13,775 nt of DNA, from contig CAXQZJ010000039.1 in NCBI GenBank assembly GCA_964228145.1, positions 1 through 13,775 of the forward strand. The letters run 5' to 3'. Position 1 is the first letter of the stretch; the number at the start of each line of letters is the position of its first letter. The position numbers and the translations under genes were made by a program. Below, piece after piece: positions 1-7,965 of this stretch. The notes beneath the pieces were generated by a model, which ran no database searches, was not told the DNA's origin, and saw nothing but the letters and a program-made list of their open reading frames with translations. This stretch comes from Pseudobowmanella sp964228145 (GTDB lineage: Bacteria > Pseudomonadota > Gammaproteobacteria > Enterobacterales > Alteromonadaceae).

Positions 1-61
1 AACCCTGCGGTCAAAATTAGACCGAACACACGGATAGTTACGTAGTACCTGAGGACCTCGT

Positions 62-3000
62 TTGACCACCCTAAGCCGAATGATCATTTTATTTAGCCTG
101 ACACTGTTGATGGTACGTCCGTCACTCGGTTCGACGGCGAGCGAGTTTTCTGTCGAATTACTGGATGAAAATGACGGTTTGCCAACCAGTATTATCTTCT
201 CTATTGCCCAGGATGAAAAAGGCTTTTTATGGTTTGGAACGGCCTACCACGGCATTCTGCGTTTTGATGGAAAAAATGTGGTGCGATACCACGAAAATGC
301 CGCCCCACCATTCAGAATAAATCACAACAATACCGGTAATGTGATGATAGCTGGCGACGACACCGTTTGGGTGGGCGGCTGGGGCAGCAGCATTACCCGT
401 ATTCATCCTGACAGTCGCCGGGTAGATTATCTGACTTATGACCGGAATAACCCCACCACCGTCAGCGACTCGTATGTGCAAAAGATTTTTCAGGACGATG
501 ACGGCGATGTTTGGGTCGGGACCTATTTGAAAGGGCTTAATCGATATTTCGCTGGCAGCAATGACTTCAAACGTTATCCTTACAATGTCCCCGACGGCAC
601 AGGCACGTCTTCACCACGTATCTGGTCATTTGCCCAGCTGGATTCCGGTAAAATTTGGATGGCCACGGATTACGGTCTGAACGTCATGGATAAAGTTAGT
701 GAATCTTTCCGTTTTTTCCTTCCGCATCCAGACCATCCGGTTAACCACCAAAATAAAATGCGTCATTTATTGCCGTTAACGGATGGACGAATCGCCATCG
801 GCAGTCATAACGGGATACTGTTTTTTGATCCTGAAACTGAGACGTTTGATGCCTTGGGTACCGACAATGGCGAGCCACTGGGGCCAGTTTACTCACTGAT
901 CAAAACCAAGTACGGCGGCTACTGGTTTACAACCGGTAAAGGGGTCTTCAGATTCAATGAGACCAGTGAGCATGTCAGTAAGGTTGATCTTGGCTTTGAT
1001 GATAGCTGCGCGCAGACGTTGTTTGAGGATAGGCAAGGCATCTTGTGGTTAAGTTGCGAAGGGCGGGGTTTGTATCGGATTACCCACCAACCCTTCTTTC
1101 AAACCTTTAGTCATCCGGATGTCAAAAATGCCTACTCGGTACTTGCCGAAGATAAGCACAACGTGCTGGTTGGGACTGAAAATAGCGGTATATTCCGCTG
1201 GGATACCCGCAGTAACAAACTTCAACAATTGATCACCTATCCCTCCGAAAGTGGCTTCCCCTCGGCAAACCGCTTGATGCAGACCCAAGAAGGTGAAATA
1301 TGGTTTGCCGATAAGCGCGATTTGTATCGCATCGTCGATGGCCGCGTGGTGAATGTTAAGCCACCGCCTGGCACACCCCAACAACATCGGTTTTCCGCAT
1401 TTGTGCATTTACACTCAGCCAGCGACGGCAAAATTTGGTTGGGCACGCGGCAGGGCTTGTTTGTTATCGATGACTTGGACAAGCCATTTCGTTTTTACGA
1501 ACACCTACCCAGTGATCCCGGTAGCCTGAGTAGTGATGATATCGCAGAAATATACGAGGACAGTCAGGGGCGTATCTGGATAGGAACGCGGGATGGTGTC
1601 AGTGTGTGGCAGCCCGATCAACAGTCGTTCAGGCGCTACTTTTTGGATGAAGAACGTAACCGTTTGCACAAAGTTGTTTTCAGTATTTTTGAAGATAGTG
1701 AAAAGCGCATTTGGATTGGCAGCACCAACGGCTTGTTTTTACTTAACGAGCAAAACGGCGAGGTAGAGCAGTTCGGTGGTGAGGAACTGACTGACAATCG
1801 GGGACTGCACTTCATCAAGGGCGATGATAAAGGCAATTTATGGTTGGTGATACAAACCGGCGTACTCAAATACAATCCGGTCACTCAGGAGTTACAACGT
1901 TTCGATCAAACTGACGGACTGTCAGGCTCTCGCTATTTTGTTAATCTTGCCACTCAGTCAACGGACGGTCGCTTGTATTTATCCAGTCGTGACGGCATTT
2001 ATTTCTTTCACCCGGGTCAGATCTCTGATCATGAGTTCACCAGTCCCACGGTACTGACGGATTTTTCCGTGTTAGGTAATGGCTCTCGAAGTAAGCTTGA
2101 GCAAATCGATAACGGCGTCTATACCCTGTCACCCAATGAAAATTACCTCAAATTTGAGTTTTCCACGTTAGATTTATTAAATGCGCGAAAAATACGCTAC
2201 TACTACAAGCTGGAAGGCCTGGATAAAGATTGGATTGATAACGGCAACAACAATCAGGTGATGTACACCAACCTCAGCGGCGGTGATTATCGGCTGCGCG
2301 TTCGTCCTGCGGTGAAAAATAACTTATTTTATGAGGATGAGTTAGTGGTGGACTTCCATATTGCCACACCGATTTGGAGGCAAGGCTGGATGTTGGCTTT
2401 GTATTTCATCTTGGTGCTGTTCGCGATTCAAGTCTACATAAGTTATCGCAATCGCCAGAATGAATGGGAAATTGACCGGCAAAAACGCTTTGTAAATGAA
2501 CTTGAGCATCAGGTGCAGCAAAAGACCCGTGCGATTCGTGAAGAGTCTGAAAAACTCGCTGAGGCTAATCAGGTCAAAAGCCAGTTTCTGGCAAACATGA
2601 GCCACGAAATCCGCACGCCGTTAACTTCGGTAATTGGCCATGCAGAGTCAGTGATTTGCGGGGATGTTGAAGGTGATCAGGTGCGCACTGAAGTGGCTAA
2701 AATTCATAGTCACAGCAAGCATTTGCTGGCGTTACTTAACGATGTGCTGGATGTTACCCGCATTGAAGAGAACAAGTTGGAGCTGGAACCCGTTCATTGT
2801 GATCTTAATCAGGTGCTGTGCGATTTAGAGGATATGTTTGTAAATCAGGCGCAGGCCAAAGGGCTAGCTTTCAGTGTTACCCGTCAGTTACCCAACCCCT
2901 TGTGTGTTTACGTGGATGAATTGCGTCTCAAACAAGTGCTGATCAACCTTTGCTCCAATGCAATTAAGTTTACCGAGCACGGACAGGTTAACCTGATTGC

Positions 3001-3949
3001 ATCAATGCAGGGAGACAAACTGTTATTCACTGTGATTGATACCGGCATTGGCATGAGTGAAGCGCAAATCGATCGGGTTTTTGAAGTCTTTACCCAGGCG
3101 GATGCCAGTATTAATCGACGCTTCGGTGGATCAGGTTTGGGCTTGGCGTTATCCAAGCTGTTGGTAGAGTTGATGCATGGCGAGCTAAGGGTGACCAGTT
3201 CGCCGGGTAAAGGCAGTATCTTTACCTTTGATGTGGTGGCCCCTCATATAGATCCAGCCGAAGATGACCAAACCGGCAAACTGGATGCAAAACTACCCAC
3301 GCTGTCAGGGAGCATTCTGCTTGCCGAGGATCATCCGGACAATCGACAGTTAATTGAGCGGCTATTGAAGCGCATGGGGTTAACTGTCTATTCTGCCAGT
3401 AATGGATTCGAAGCCATTGAGCTGTTCAATAGTTACCACCCTCAGGTTGTCCTGCTGGATATTCAGATGCCACAAAAAGACGGTATCCAAACGTTTACCG
3501 AATTACGCCAACAGGGCTGCGTACAACCGATCATTGCGATCACGGCGAACGCGATGGCCCATGATGTGGAACGCTACCTCAAGTTGGGCTTTGATGGTTA
3601 TCTGACCAAGCCCATCGACCGCGGCGAACTGATCAAGTTAATCAGTTCATATTATGATAACCAGCCCATGGTTGATAGTGTCGCCAATGACATTGATACC
3701 GATGATATCAAGCGTGCGTTTATTCAGCGTATGCCGCAGGAGAGGGCCACCTTCAGTCAGCTTGCCGAAAGTAAAGATGACGACGCGCTTCGGCAGCAAG
3801 CCCATCGGTTAGCGGGCGCTGCGCAGATATTCTCAATCGATGATGTAGCAGAGCAAGCCATGGCTATCGAAACAGCATTGTTAAACAATGATGCCACCAC
3901 AGCCTATCAGCATCTGGCGCGTCTACTGCGTTTGCTTGCTCGTTACTGA
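62..3949 (+). CDS. Two-component regulator propeller hybrid sensor histidine kinase (HisKA-HATPase-REC-Hpt)
   Basis: Membrane sensor kinase of 1295 residues that should read a periplasmic signal and pass phosphate through an internal relay. In order: signal peptide or N-terminal anchor (about 1-24); 14 propeller repeats of the form G-x-[IL]-W-[IL]-G-T-x-x-G-[IL] (about 45-650), enough for two seven-bladed propellers; a Y_Y_Y domain (about 697-768); one membrane span (about 775-796); a coiled coil; HisKA with the phospho-His at 848 (SHEIRTP); HATPase with N-box Asn966, DTGIG from 993 and GGSGLGL from 1022; a receiver domain with acidic Glu1089/Asp1090, phospho-Asp1133, Thr1161 and Lys1183; and a C-terminal Hpt-like domain with His1248. 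This is the HTCS-like layout, but no AraC or other DNA-binding domain is fused, so a separate response regulator is expected; none is in the window. The TTG start at 62 is chosen because GAGGA lies 6 nt upstream; the in-frame ATG at 80 has no such site. The ligand is unknown. Confidence 0.93.
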   Translation: MTTLSRMIILFSLTLLMVRPSLGSTASEFSVELLDENDGLPTSIIFSIAQDEKGFLWFGTAYHGILRFDGKNVVRYHENAAPPFRINHNNTGNVMIAGDDTVWVGGWGSSITRIHPDSRRVDYLTYDRNNPTTVSDSYVQKIFQDDDGDVWVGTYLKGLNRYFAGSNDFKRYPYNVPDGTGTSSPRIWSFAQLDSGKIWMATDYGLNVMDKVSESFRFFLPHPDHPVNHQNKMRHLLPLTDGRIAIGSHNGILFFDPETETFDALGTDNGEPLGPVYSLIKTKYGGYWFTTGKGVFRFNETSEHVSKVDLGFDDSCAQTLFEDRQGILWLSCEGRGLYRITHQPFFQTFSHPDVKNAYSVLAEDKHNVLVGTENSGIFRWDTRSNKLQQLITYPSESGFPSANRLMQTQEGEIWFADKRDLYRIVDGRVVNVKPPPGTPQQHRFSAFVHLHSASDGKIWLGTRQGLFVIDDLDKPFRFYEHLPSDPGSLSSDDIAEIYEDSQGRIWIGTRDGVSVWQPDQQSFRRYFLDEERNRLHKVVFSIFEDSEKRIWIGSTNGLFLLNEQNGEVEQFGGEELTDNRGLHFIKGDDKGNLWLVIQTGVLKYNPVTQELQRFDQTDGLSGSRYFVNLATQSTDGRLYLSSRDGIYFFHPGQISDHEFTSPTVLTDFSVLGNGSRSKLEQIDNGVYTLSPNENYLKFEFSTLDLLNARKIRYYYKLEGLDKDWIDNGNNNQVMYTNLSGGDYRLRVRPAVKNNLFYEDELVVDFHIATPIWRQGWMLALYFILVLFAIQVYISYRNRQNEWEIDRQKRFVNELEHQVQQKTRAIREESEKLAEANQVKSQFLANMSHEIRTPLTSVIGHAESVICGDVEGDQVRTEVAKIHSHSKHLLALLNDVLDVTRIEENKLELEPVHCDLNQVLCDLEDMFVNQAQAKGLAFSVTRQLPNPLCVYVDELRLKQVLINLCSNAIKFTEHGQVNLIASMQGDKLLFTVIDTGIGMSEAQIDRVFEVFTQADASINRRFGGSGLGLALSKLLVELMHGELRVTSSPGKGSIFTFDVVAPHIDPAEDDQTGKLDAKLPTLSGSILLAEDHPDNRQLIERLLKRMGLTVYSASNGFEAIELFNSYHPQVVLLDIQMPQKDGIQTFTELRQQGCVQPIIAITANAMAHDVERYLKLGFDGYLTKPIDRGELIKLISSYYDNQPMVDSVANDIDTDDIKRAFIQRMPQERATFSQLAESKDDDALRQQAHRLAGAAQIFSIDDVAEQAMAIETALLNNDATTAYQHLARLLRLLARY

Positions 3950-3952
3950 TAG

Positions 3953-4375
3953 TTAGCGGGCAAATAGTTGTGCAGGGTCAGCAAAGCTCTTAAATTCAAG
4001 GGCATTGCCGGCAGGATCGCAAAAGAACATGGTCGCTTGTTCACCGGTTTGGCCGGCAAATCTGACGTACGGCGCTATGATAAATTCGATTCCAGCTTGT
4101 TCCAGTCGTTGGGCCAAATCATTCCAGCTGTCCCGGTCAATCACCACGCCAAAATGGGGAACGGGAACGCCATGTCCATCGACCGGGTTGAAGGCCGTGC
4201 TGTAGGGCATTGCATCGACCCGATGCGTCACGAGTTGATGCCCAAACAGGTTCCAGTCTATCCAGTCCTGACTGAATCTGCCCATACTGCATCCCAGTAA
4301 CTGGCCATAAAACGCTTTTGCCTGCTCAAGGTCGGTAACGGGTATCGCTAAATGGAAAGGAGGACATGTGTGCAT
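3953..4375 (-). CDS. VOC/glyoxalase-bleomycin resistance superfamily protein
   Basis: Protein of 140 residues with the fold signature of the vicinal oxygen chelate superfamily: an N-terminal FHLAIPV strand followed by an AKAFYGQLLGC helix, and a second half ending in DPAGNALEFKSF. Candidate metal ligands in the expected places are His8, His74 and Glu127. The WIDWNLFGHQLVTH stretch is typical of a subgroup of short dioxygenase-like VOC proteins whose substrates are not known; I do not assign a reaction. The start was set at the ATG at 4375 because the conserved fold begins a few residues later. An in-frame ATG at 4420 would add 15 residues with no clear domain content, and neither start has a good ribosome binding site. 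The gene converges on the hybrid kinase gene with only 3 nt between the two stops and no terminator. Confidence 0.85.
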   Translation of the reverse strand: MHTCPPFHLAIPVTDLEQAKAFYGQLLGCSMGRFSQDWIDWNLFGHQLVTHRVDAMPYSTAFNPVDGHGVPVPHFGVVIDRDSWNDLAQRLEQAGIEFIIAPYVRFAGQTGEQATMFFCDPAGNALEFKSFADPAQLFAR

Positions 4376-4568
4376 AGTTTTGGTGATGTTTAATTGAGAT
4401 TGTGCATCATCATAGGGCATAAAAATTGTTTAACCTAGCCCCGGCGCCTTGATATGTTGCATCAATGTTAGCGCTATGAGGGCGCTTAGCGGGATTCAAA
4501 GGCTGTTATGGCTCCTGGTTAGACTTTTTCGATATCAACAGCAGGGTAATAGTGCTTTGGGGCCTAAG

Positions 4569-4617
4569 TGCACCAAAATTAACGCTTTAAATTCAGATAG
4601 TTATGTTTGTTGGTGCA
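4569..4617. repeat. Inverted repeat, 8-nt perfect arms with 33-nt spacer
   Basis: TGCACCAA at 4569-4576 is matched exactly by TTGGTGCA at 4610-4617. In RNA this would close a 33-nt loop; in DNA it could be a spaced operator. It is followed at once by AGTGTT (4617-4622) and AACACT (4634-4639), which could form a second hairpin. No T-tract follows, so neither reads as a terminator. Confidence 0.45.
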
Positions 4618-4702
4618 GTGTTCAGATATCGCTAACACTCGCTTTACCAAACACTAGCACAAGCTCAACAGTATTAGGGTAAAAAACACGCTTAACTGAT
4701 AG

Positions 4703-4720
4703 AGCAGGCAGGTGCCTGCT
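4703..4720 (+). promoter_or_regulatory. Perfect palindrome in the leader of the small secreted protein gene
   Basis: AGCAGGCA and TGCCTGCT form perfect 8-nt arms separated by GG. The 3' arm ends 22 nt before the ATG at 4743, immediately upstream of the likely ribosome binding site (CAGG, about 4731). It could be an operator, or an mRNA hairpin (6-bp stem, 6-nt loop) affecting translation. The symmetry is visible; the role is inferred. Confidence 0.4.
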
Positions 4721-4742
4721 AAATCTTAACAGGTAAGCGACA

Positions 4743-5093
4743 ATGAAAATCCAACTCCAACTTTATATATTGGCAGTATTGGCATCAGTATCAGGTGCAA
4801 AAGTAGCAGCAGCGAAAAGCCAGCATGGGCAACAGCCCGAAGCCGATCAGGCTGTGGTGAAGTTTGTTGGTGATCTGAAGTACAGCGTGTTTTGTAAAGC
4901 TGTGGTGACTGATAACGTTAACTTGTTGGACAAAAGCATCCTACGGCAAGTGGGTAAAATTGCCGACAGCCCGCGGCTGGTCTTGCAGAAGGTCACCGCC
5001 GATAGCGGCATTTTGTGCAATGGTAAAACTTTACAAGAATTTGCCAAATTGCGTCAGGCCGAGTCTGTGCAGCGCTACTTAGACGGCGCATGA
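4743..5093 (+). CDS. Small exported protein with two cysteines, DUF3718-like
   Basis: Protein of 116 residues with a short basic start, a hydrophobic stretch (about 6-19) and small residues suited to signal peptidase cleavage (GA at 18-19 or AAA at 22-24), so it is probably periplasmic. The mature part carries two cysteines, in FCKAVV (Cys51) and ILCNGK (Cys92), likely a disulfide, and a C-terminal helix. The FCKAVVTDN...LLCNG pattern resembles DUF3718, a family of unknown function I associate with Alteromonadales and relatives; I made that match from memory. The ATG at 4743 is preceded by CAGG about 9 nt upstream. The gene appears monocistronic: it has a 322-367 nt upstream region and ends just before a strong bidirectional terminator. 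Function is not known. Confidence 0.75.
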   Translation: MKIQLQLYILAVLASVSGAKVAAAKSQHGQQPEADQAVVKFVGDLKYSVFCKAVVTDNVNLLDKSILRQVGKIADSPRLVLQKVTADSGILCNGKTLQEFAKLRQAESVQRYLDGA

Positions 5094-5102
5094 TTCGAAG
5101 AT

Positions 5103-5128
5103 AAAAAGGGAGCTTGTCTCCCTTTTTT
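5103..5128. terminator. Bidirectional Rho-independent terminator
   Basis: The stem GGGAG (5108-5112) / CTCCC (5118-5122) closes a CTTGT loop and is flanked by five A on the left and six T on the right, so both strands read as hairpin plus T-tract. It lies 10 nt after the stop of the small secreted protein gene and touches the stop codon of the ALDH gene on the other strand, serving both convergent genes. Confidence 0.85.
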
Positions 5129-6503
5129 ACAGCATTTTTTTCAGTAAGCCCCGCTTCCAGCTGCTGAAAGGCGGATAACGAACCGGTAAATCCAATATAA
5201 AACGTCGTTTCATGACCGACTTTAAATGACTGAAGGTGTCAAAACCGTATTGACCATGATACGCCCCCATGCCACTGCATCCCACTCCACCAAAGGGTAG
5301 CTCAGGGTTGGTCATAAACATAAAGCCATCATTGACTGCCACACTGCCAGCGCTGGTTTGAGCTATCACCTTATCGGCGAAACTGTCTGAGCCGGTGAAT
5401 ACATACAGTGCCAGCGGTTTAGGTCTTTGATTGATAAAGCTGCATGCGTCAGCAATATCATCCAGCGCAATAATAGGCAGTAAAGGGCCAAAAATCTCTT
5501 CCTGCATTATCAGGCTATGGGTATCGGGCTGCGTAACGATGGTCGGCGCAATGTAGCGTGTCTCCCGGTCATGTTGACCGCCATGCACTAACGTCTGGCC
5601 ACCAAGATAATTGACTAAACGGTCGAAGTGACGCTGATTGATAATACGTCCGTATTCCTCGGATTGCTGCGGGTCGTCGCCGTAAAAGCGCTGCAAGCTG
5701 GCCTTGATGGCCTCAATCAGGGCGTCGGCCTGATGCTGACTGACCAGAATATAGTCGGGCGCAACGCAGGTTTGACCGGCGTTCATCCATTTACTCCAGA
5801 CGATTCGATCTGCGGTTACGCTCAGGTTGGTATCGTCCGCCACAATGCAAGGACTCTTGCCACCTAACTCCAGTGTGACAGGAGTCAGGTGCTCAGATGC
5901 GGCACGCATGACAATTTTACCGACCTGTTCGCCTCCGGTATATAAAATATGGTCGAACGGCAGTGTGAGCAATTCAGTGGTTGGCTCCTTGCCACCCTGA
6001 ACGACGGCGAAGCACTGCTTGTCTAGATATTGGGGTAACAGTTCGGCGATCAGCTTATCAGTGTGCTCGGCGAGTTCAGATGGTTTAACGATGGCACAGT
6101 TGCCCGCAGCGATAGCCGCAATCAGAGGTGCCAGTGTCAACTGCAACGGATAATTCCAAGCGCCGATAATTAACACCACACCTTTAGGTTCAGGTTGTAC
6201 ATAACTTTTTGCCGGTTGTGCAATCAGCGGCGTGCTGACTTTGCGCGGTTTGGCCCAGCGTTTTAAATATTTGAGAGTGTGATCAATATCAGCAGTTAAA
6301 AAGCCTAATTCCGACAGCCAGGCTTCTGTTTTGCATTTCCCCAGATCTTTTTGTAGTGCAGCTAAAATCGCATCCTCATTATCTAACAGCATTGCTTTGA
6401 AGGCGTGTAATTGTTGCGAGCGCCATGCAAGTGGCCGTGTTGAACCACTATGAAAGGATTGTTGAAGACGACTAAAAAGTTCCGGGATTGCGCGAGTAGT
6501 CAT
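5127..6503 (-). CDS. NAD(P)-dependent aldehyde dehydrogenase, ALDH3 / coniferyl-aldehyde type
   Basis: Enzyme of 458 residues that oxidises aldehydes to acids with NAD(P)+. Visible family features: the GAWNYPLQL cofactor-binding stretch (about 114-122), ELGGKSP with general-base Glu212, NAGQTC with catalytic Cys246, EEIFGP (335-340), and PFGGVGCSGMGAYHG (403-417). Length, an unextended N-terminus and the RYPP tail near the C-terminus fit the ALDH3 class, which includes fatty-aldehyde and coniferyl-aldehyde dehydrogenases. The substrate cannot be told from sequence. The ATG at 6503 is preferred over the in-frame TTG at 6557: it matches the family length, and a possible promoter -35 element overlaps that TTG. 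Only a weak AGG lies upstream. The gene is probably its own unit, between the purA terminator and the bidirectional terminator that overlaps its stop codon. Confidence 0.93.
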   Translation of the reverse strand: MTTRAIPELFSRLQQSFHSGSTRPLAWRSQQLHAFKAMLLDNEDAILAALQKDLGKCKTEAWLSELGFLTADIDHTLKYLKRWAKPRKVSTPLIAQPAKSYVQPEPKGVVLIIGAWNYPLQLTLAPLIAAIAAGNCAIVKPSELAEHTDKLIAELLPQYLDKQCFAVVQGGKEPTTELLTLPFDHILYTGGEQVGKIVMRAASEHLTPVTLELGGKSPCIVADDTNLSVTADRIVWSKWMNAGQTCVAPDYILVSQHQADALIEAIKASLQRFYGDDPQQSEEYGRIINQRHFDRLVNYLGGQTLVHGGQHDRETRYIAPTIVTQPDTHSLIMQEEIFGPLLPIIALDDIADACSFINQRPKPLALYVFTGSDSFADKVIAQTSAGSVAVNDGFMFMTNPELPFGGVGCSGMGAYHGQYGFDTFSHLKSVMKRRFILDLPVRYPPFSSWKRGLLKKML

Positions 6504-6528
6504 AGCACTGCCTGCTGGTTTTTTATTG

Positions 6529-6557
6529 ATTGTGACGAAGGCATGACCGATTAGCAA
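6529..6557 (-). promoter_or_regulatory. Candidate sigma70 promoter for the ALDH gene
   Basis: On the minus strand TTGCTA (6557-6552) and CACAAT (6534-6529) are spaced by 17 nt, each matching 4 of 6 consensus bases. Placement between the purA terminator and the ATG at 6503 is sensible, but the match is weak. Confidence 0.25.
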
Positions 6558-6595
6558 TAGCCAATCTTGTCGATGAGGATGGAGAGTGAGAAACG

Positions 6596-6621
6596 AAAAA
6601 GGCCGGTAACTTACCGGCCTT
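6596..6621 (-). terminator. Rho-independent terminator of purA
   Basis: The sequence is a near-perfect palindrome, AAGGCCGGTAA and TTACCGGCCTT around one base. It can fold into a 9-bp GC-rich stem with a 5-nt loop, followed on the minus strand by a run of five T. It starts 16 nt after the purA stop. The plus strand lacks a T-tract. Confidence 0.88.
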
Positions 6622-6637
6622 CTACGAATAAAGCTAT

Positions 6638-7936
6638 CTAGGCGTCGTAAGGATGACGCACGATGATGGTTTCAACCCGATCCGGCCCGGTTGAAATAAT
6701 GTCAACTGGGACGCCGGTTAATGCTTCAATGCGCTTGATGTAGTCTTTGGCAGCTTGAGGTAAGCCGTCGACCGATTGCACACCAAAGGTATTATCATTC
6801 CAGCCTGGCATTTCTTCGTAAACGGGCTCGACGACTTCATAACCGTCAGCAGCCATAGGTGGAATATCTTTAACCGTGCCGTCAGGGTAACGATAGCCGG
6901 TACAGATTTTTAATGTCTCCAAACCATCCAGGACATCCAGCTTGGTCAGGCAAAAACCACTGATTGAGTTGATTTGTACCGCTCGTTTCATTGCCACTGC
7001 ATCAAACCAGCCTGTACGGCGTTTTCGACCAGTGGTCGCACCGAATTCATGACCTTTTACACCCAGGTGTTGGCCAATTTCGTCATCTAACTCAGTCGGG
7101 AACGGACCAGACCCAACTCGGGTGGTATAGGCTTTGACAATGCCCAGTACATAGTCCAGATGTAATGGCCCGAAACCGGCGCCAGTTGCCACCCCACCAA
7201 CGGTAGTGTTCGAAGAGGTGACATAGGGGTAAGTTCCATGGTCGATGTCTAACAAGGTACCCTGAGCGCCTTCAAACATGATGGCATCACCATTCTGGCG
7301 GGCTTTGTCGAGCAAGTCAGTGACATCAACAACCATGGCTTTGAGAATATCGGCCACAGCTTGCATATCAGCCAGCACTTTATCGAAGTCAACAGGCTCT
7401 GCTTTGTAGTATTCTGTCAGGGTAAAATTATGCAGATCGACGATTTCTTTCAATTTGGTTGCAAAGCTGTCCATGCAGAACAAATCACCAACACGTAATC
7501 CGCGACGGGCGACTTTATCTTCGTAGGCTGGTCCGATACCACGGCCAGTGGTGCCAATGGCTTTACTGCCGCGGGCTTCTTCACGGGCGACATCCAATGC
7601 CACGTGATAAGGCAGAATCAGAGGACAGGCTTCAGAAATGACCAAGCGTTCCCGGGCCGGTACGCCACGTTCTTCCAGCATGGTAATTTCTTTCATCAGC
7701 GCTTCCGGGCTGAGGACTACACCGTTGCCAATCACACAGGTCACGTTGTCACGCAGAATGCCTGATGGAATTAAATGTAAAACGGTCTTTTCGCCGTCGA
7801 TTACCAGCGTATGACCGGCATTATGCCCGCCTTGATATCGAACAACGTATTGCGCTTTGTCGGTCAGTAGATCGACAACTTTACCTTTACCCTCGTCACC
7901 CCATTGAGTGCCGAGAACGACAACATTCTTAGCCAT
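6638..7936 (-). CDS. purA: Adenylosuccinate synthetase
   Basis: Catalyses the GTP-dependent joining of IMP and aspartate to give adenylosuccinate, the first committed step of AMP synthesis; cytoplasmic homodimer. At 432 residues it is the usual bacterial length. The N-terminus has the glycine-rich loop WGDEGKGK (12-19) with catalytic Asp14, and GGHNAGH ending in His42; GTTGRGIGPAYEDK, the EGAQGTLLDIDHGTYPYVTSS region, TTGRKRRTGWFD and the C-terminal STGPDR complete the family pattern. No residue looks out of place. As in E. coli, purA lies downstream of the hfl genes and yjeT; the 76-nt gap to yjeT leaves room for its own promoter. The ATG at 7936 has only a weak ribosome binding site. Confidence 0.98.
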   Translation of the reverse strand: MAKNVVVLGTQWGDEGKGKVVDLLTDKAQYVVRYQGGHNAGHTLVIDGEKTVLHLIPSGILRDNVTCVIGNGVVLSPEALMKEITMLEERGVPARERLVISEACPLILPYHVALDVAREEARGSKAIGTTGRGIGPAYEDKVARRGLRVGDLFCMDSFATKLKEIVDLHNFTLTEYYKAEPVDFDKVLADMQAVADILKAMVVDVTDLLDKARQNGDAIMFEGAQGTLLDIDHGTYPYVTSSNTTVGGVATGAGFGPLHLDYVLGIVKAYTTRVGSGPFPTELDDEIGQHLGVKGHEFGATTGRKRRTGWFDAVAMKRAVQINSISGFCLTKLDVLDGLETLKICTGYRYPDGTVKDIPPMAADGYEVVEPVYEEMPGWNDNTFGVQSVDGLPQAAKDYIKRIEALTGVPVDIISTGPDRVETIIVRHPYDA

Positions 7937-7965
7937 GATTTCGTGCTGTGGAAAAATTAGGCGGC

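Larger units (their letters stand above)
4376..4742. other. Divergent intergenic region with several inverted repeats
   Basis: This stretch separates the VOC gene (leftward) from the small secreted protein gene (rightward) and should hold both promoters. I find no convincing coding sequence. It contains several inverted repeats: TTGAT/ATCAA at 4449-4465, AGCGC/GCGCT at 4470-4486, a perfect 8-nt pair TGCACCAA/TTGGTGCA at 4569-4576 and 4610-4617, AGTGTT/AACACT at 4617-4639, and AGCAGGCA/TGCCTGCT at 4703-4720. I could not find a consensus-quality sigma70 promoter by eye on either strand. Confidence 0.5.

Noticed and set aside
8..24. Inverted repeat CGGTC/GACCG upstream of the hybrid kinase
   Set aside because: The arms are only 5 nt and there is no T-tract, so it may easily be chance; too little upstream sequence is visible to judge.
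1049..1408. 119-codon minus-strand open frame inside the hybrid kinase gene
   Set aside because: It is opposite the propeller repeats, has no domain, and is explained by the codon pattern of the repeats.
3968..4300. 110-codon plus-strand open frame opposite the VOC gene
   Set aside because: The minus-strand frame has clear VOC motifs; this one is its shadow.
4449..4682. 77-codon plus-strand open frame in the 4421-4742 intergenic region
   Set aside because: It starts with TTG, has no ribosome binding site, overlaps three inverted repeats, and its product resembles no family I know.
6504..6557. N-terminal extension of the ALDH gene to the TTG at 6557
   Set aside because: The ATG at 6503 gives the usual ALDH3 length, and the extra 18 residues match nothing in the family.
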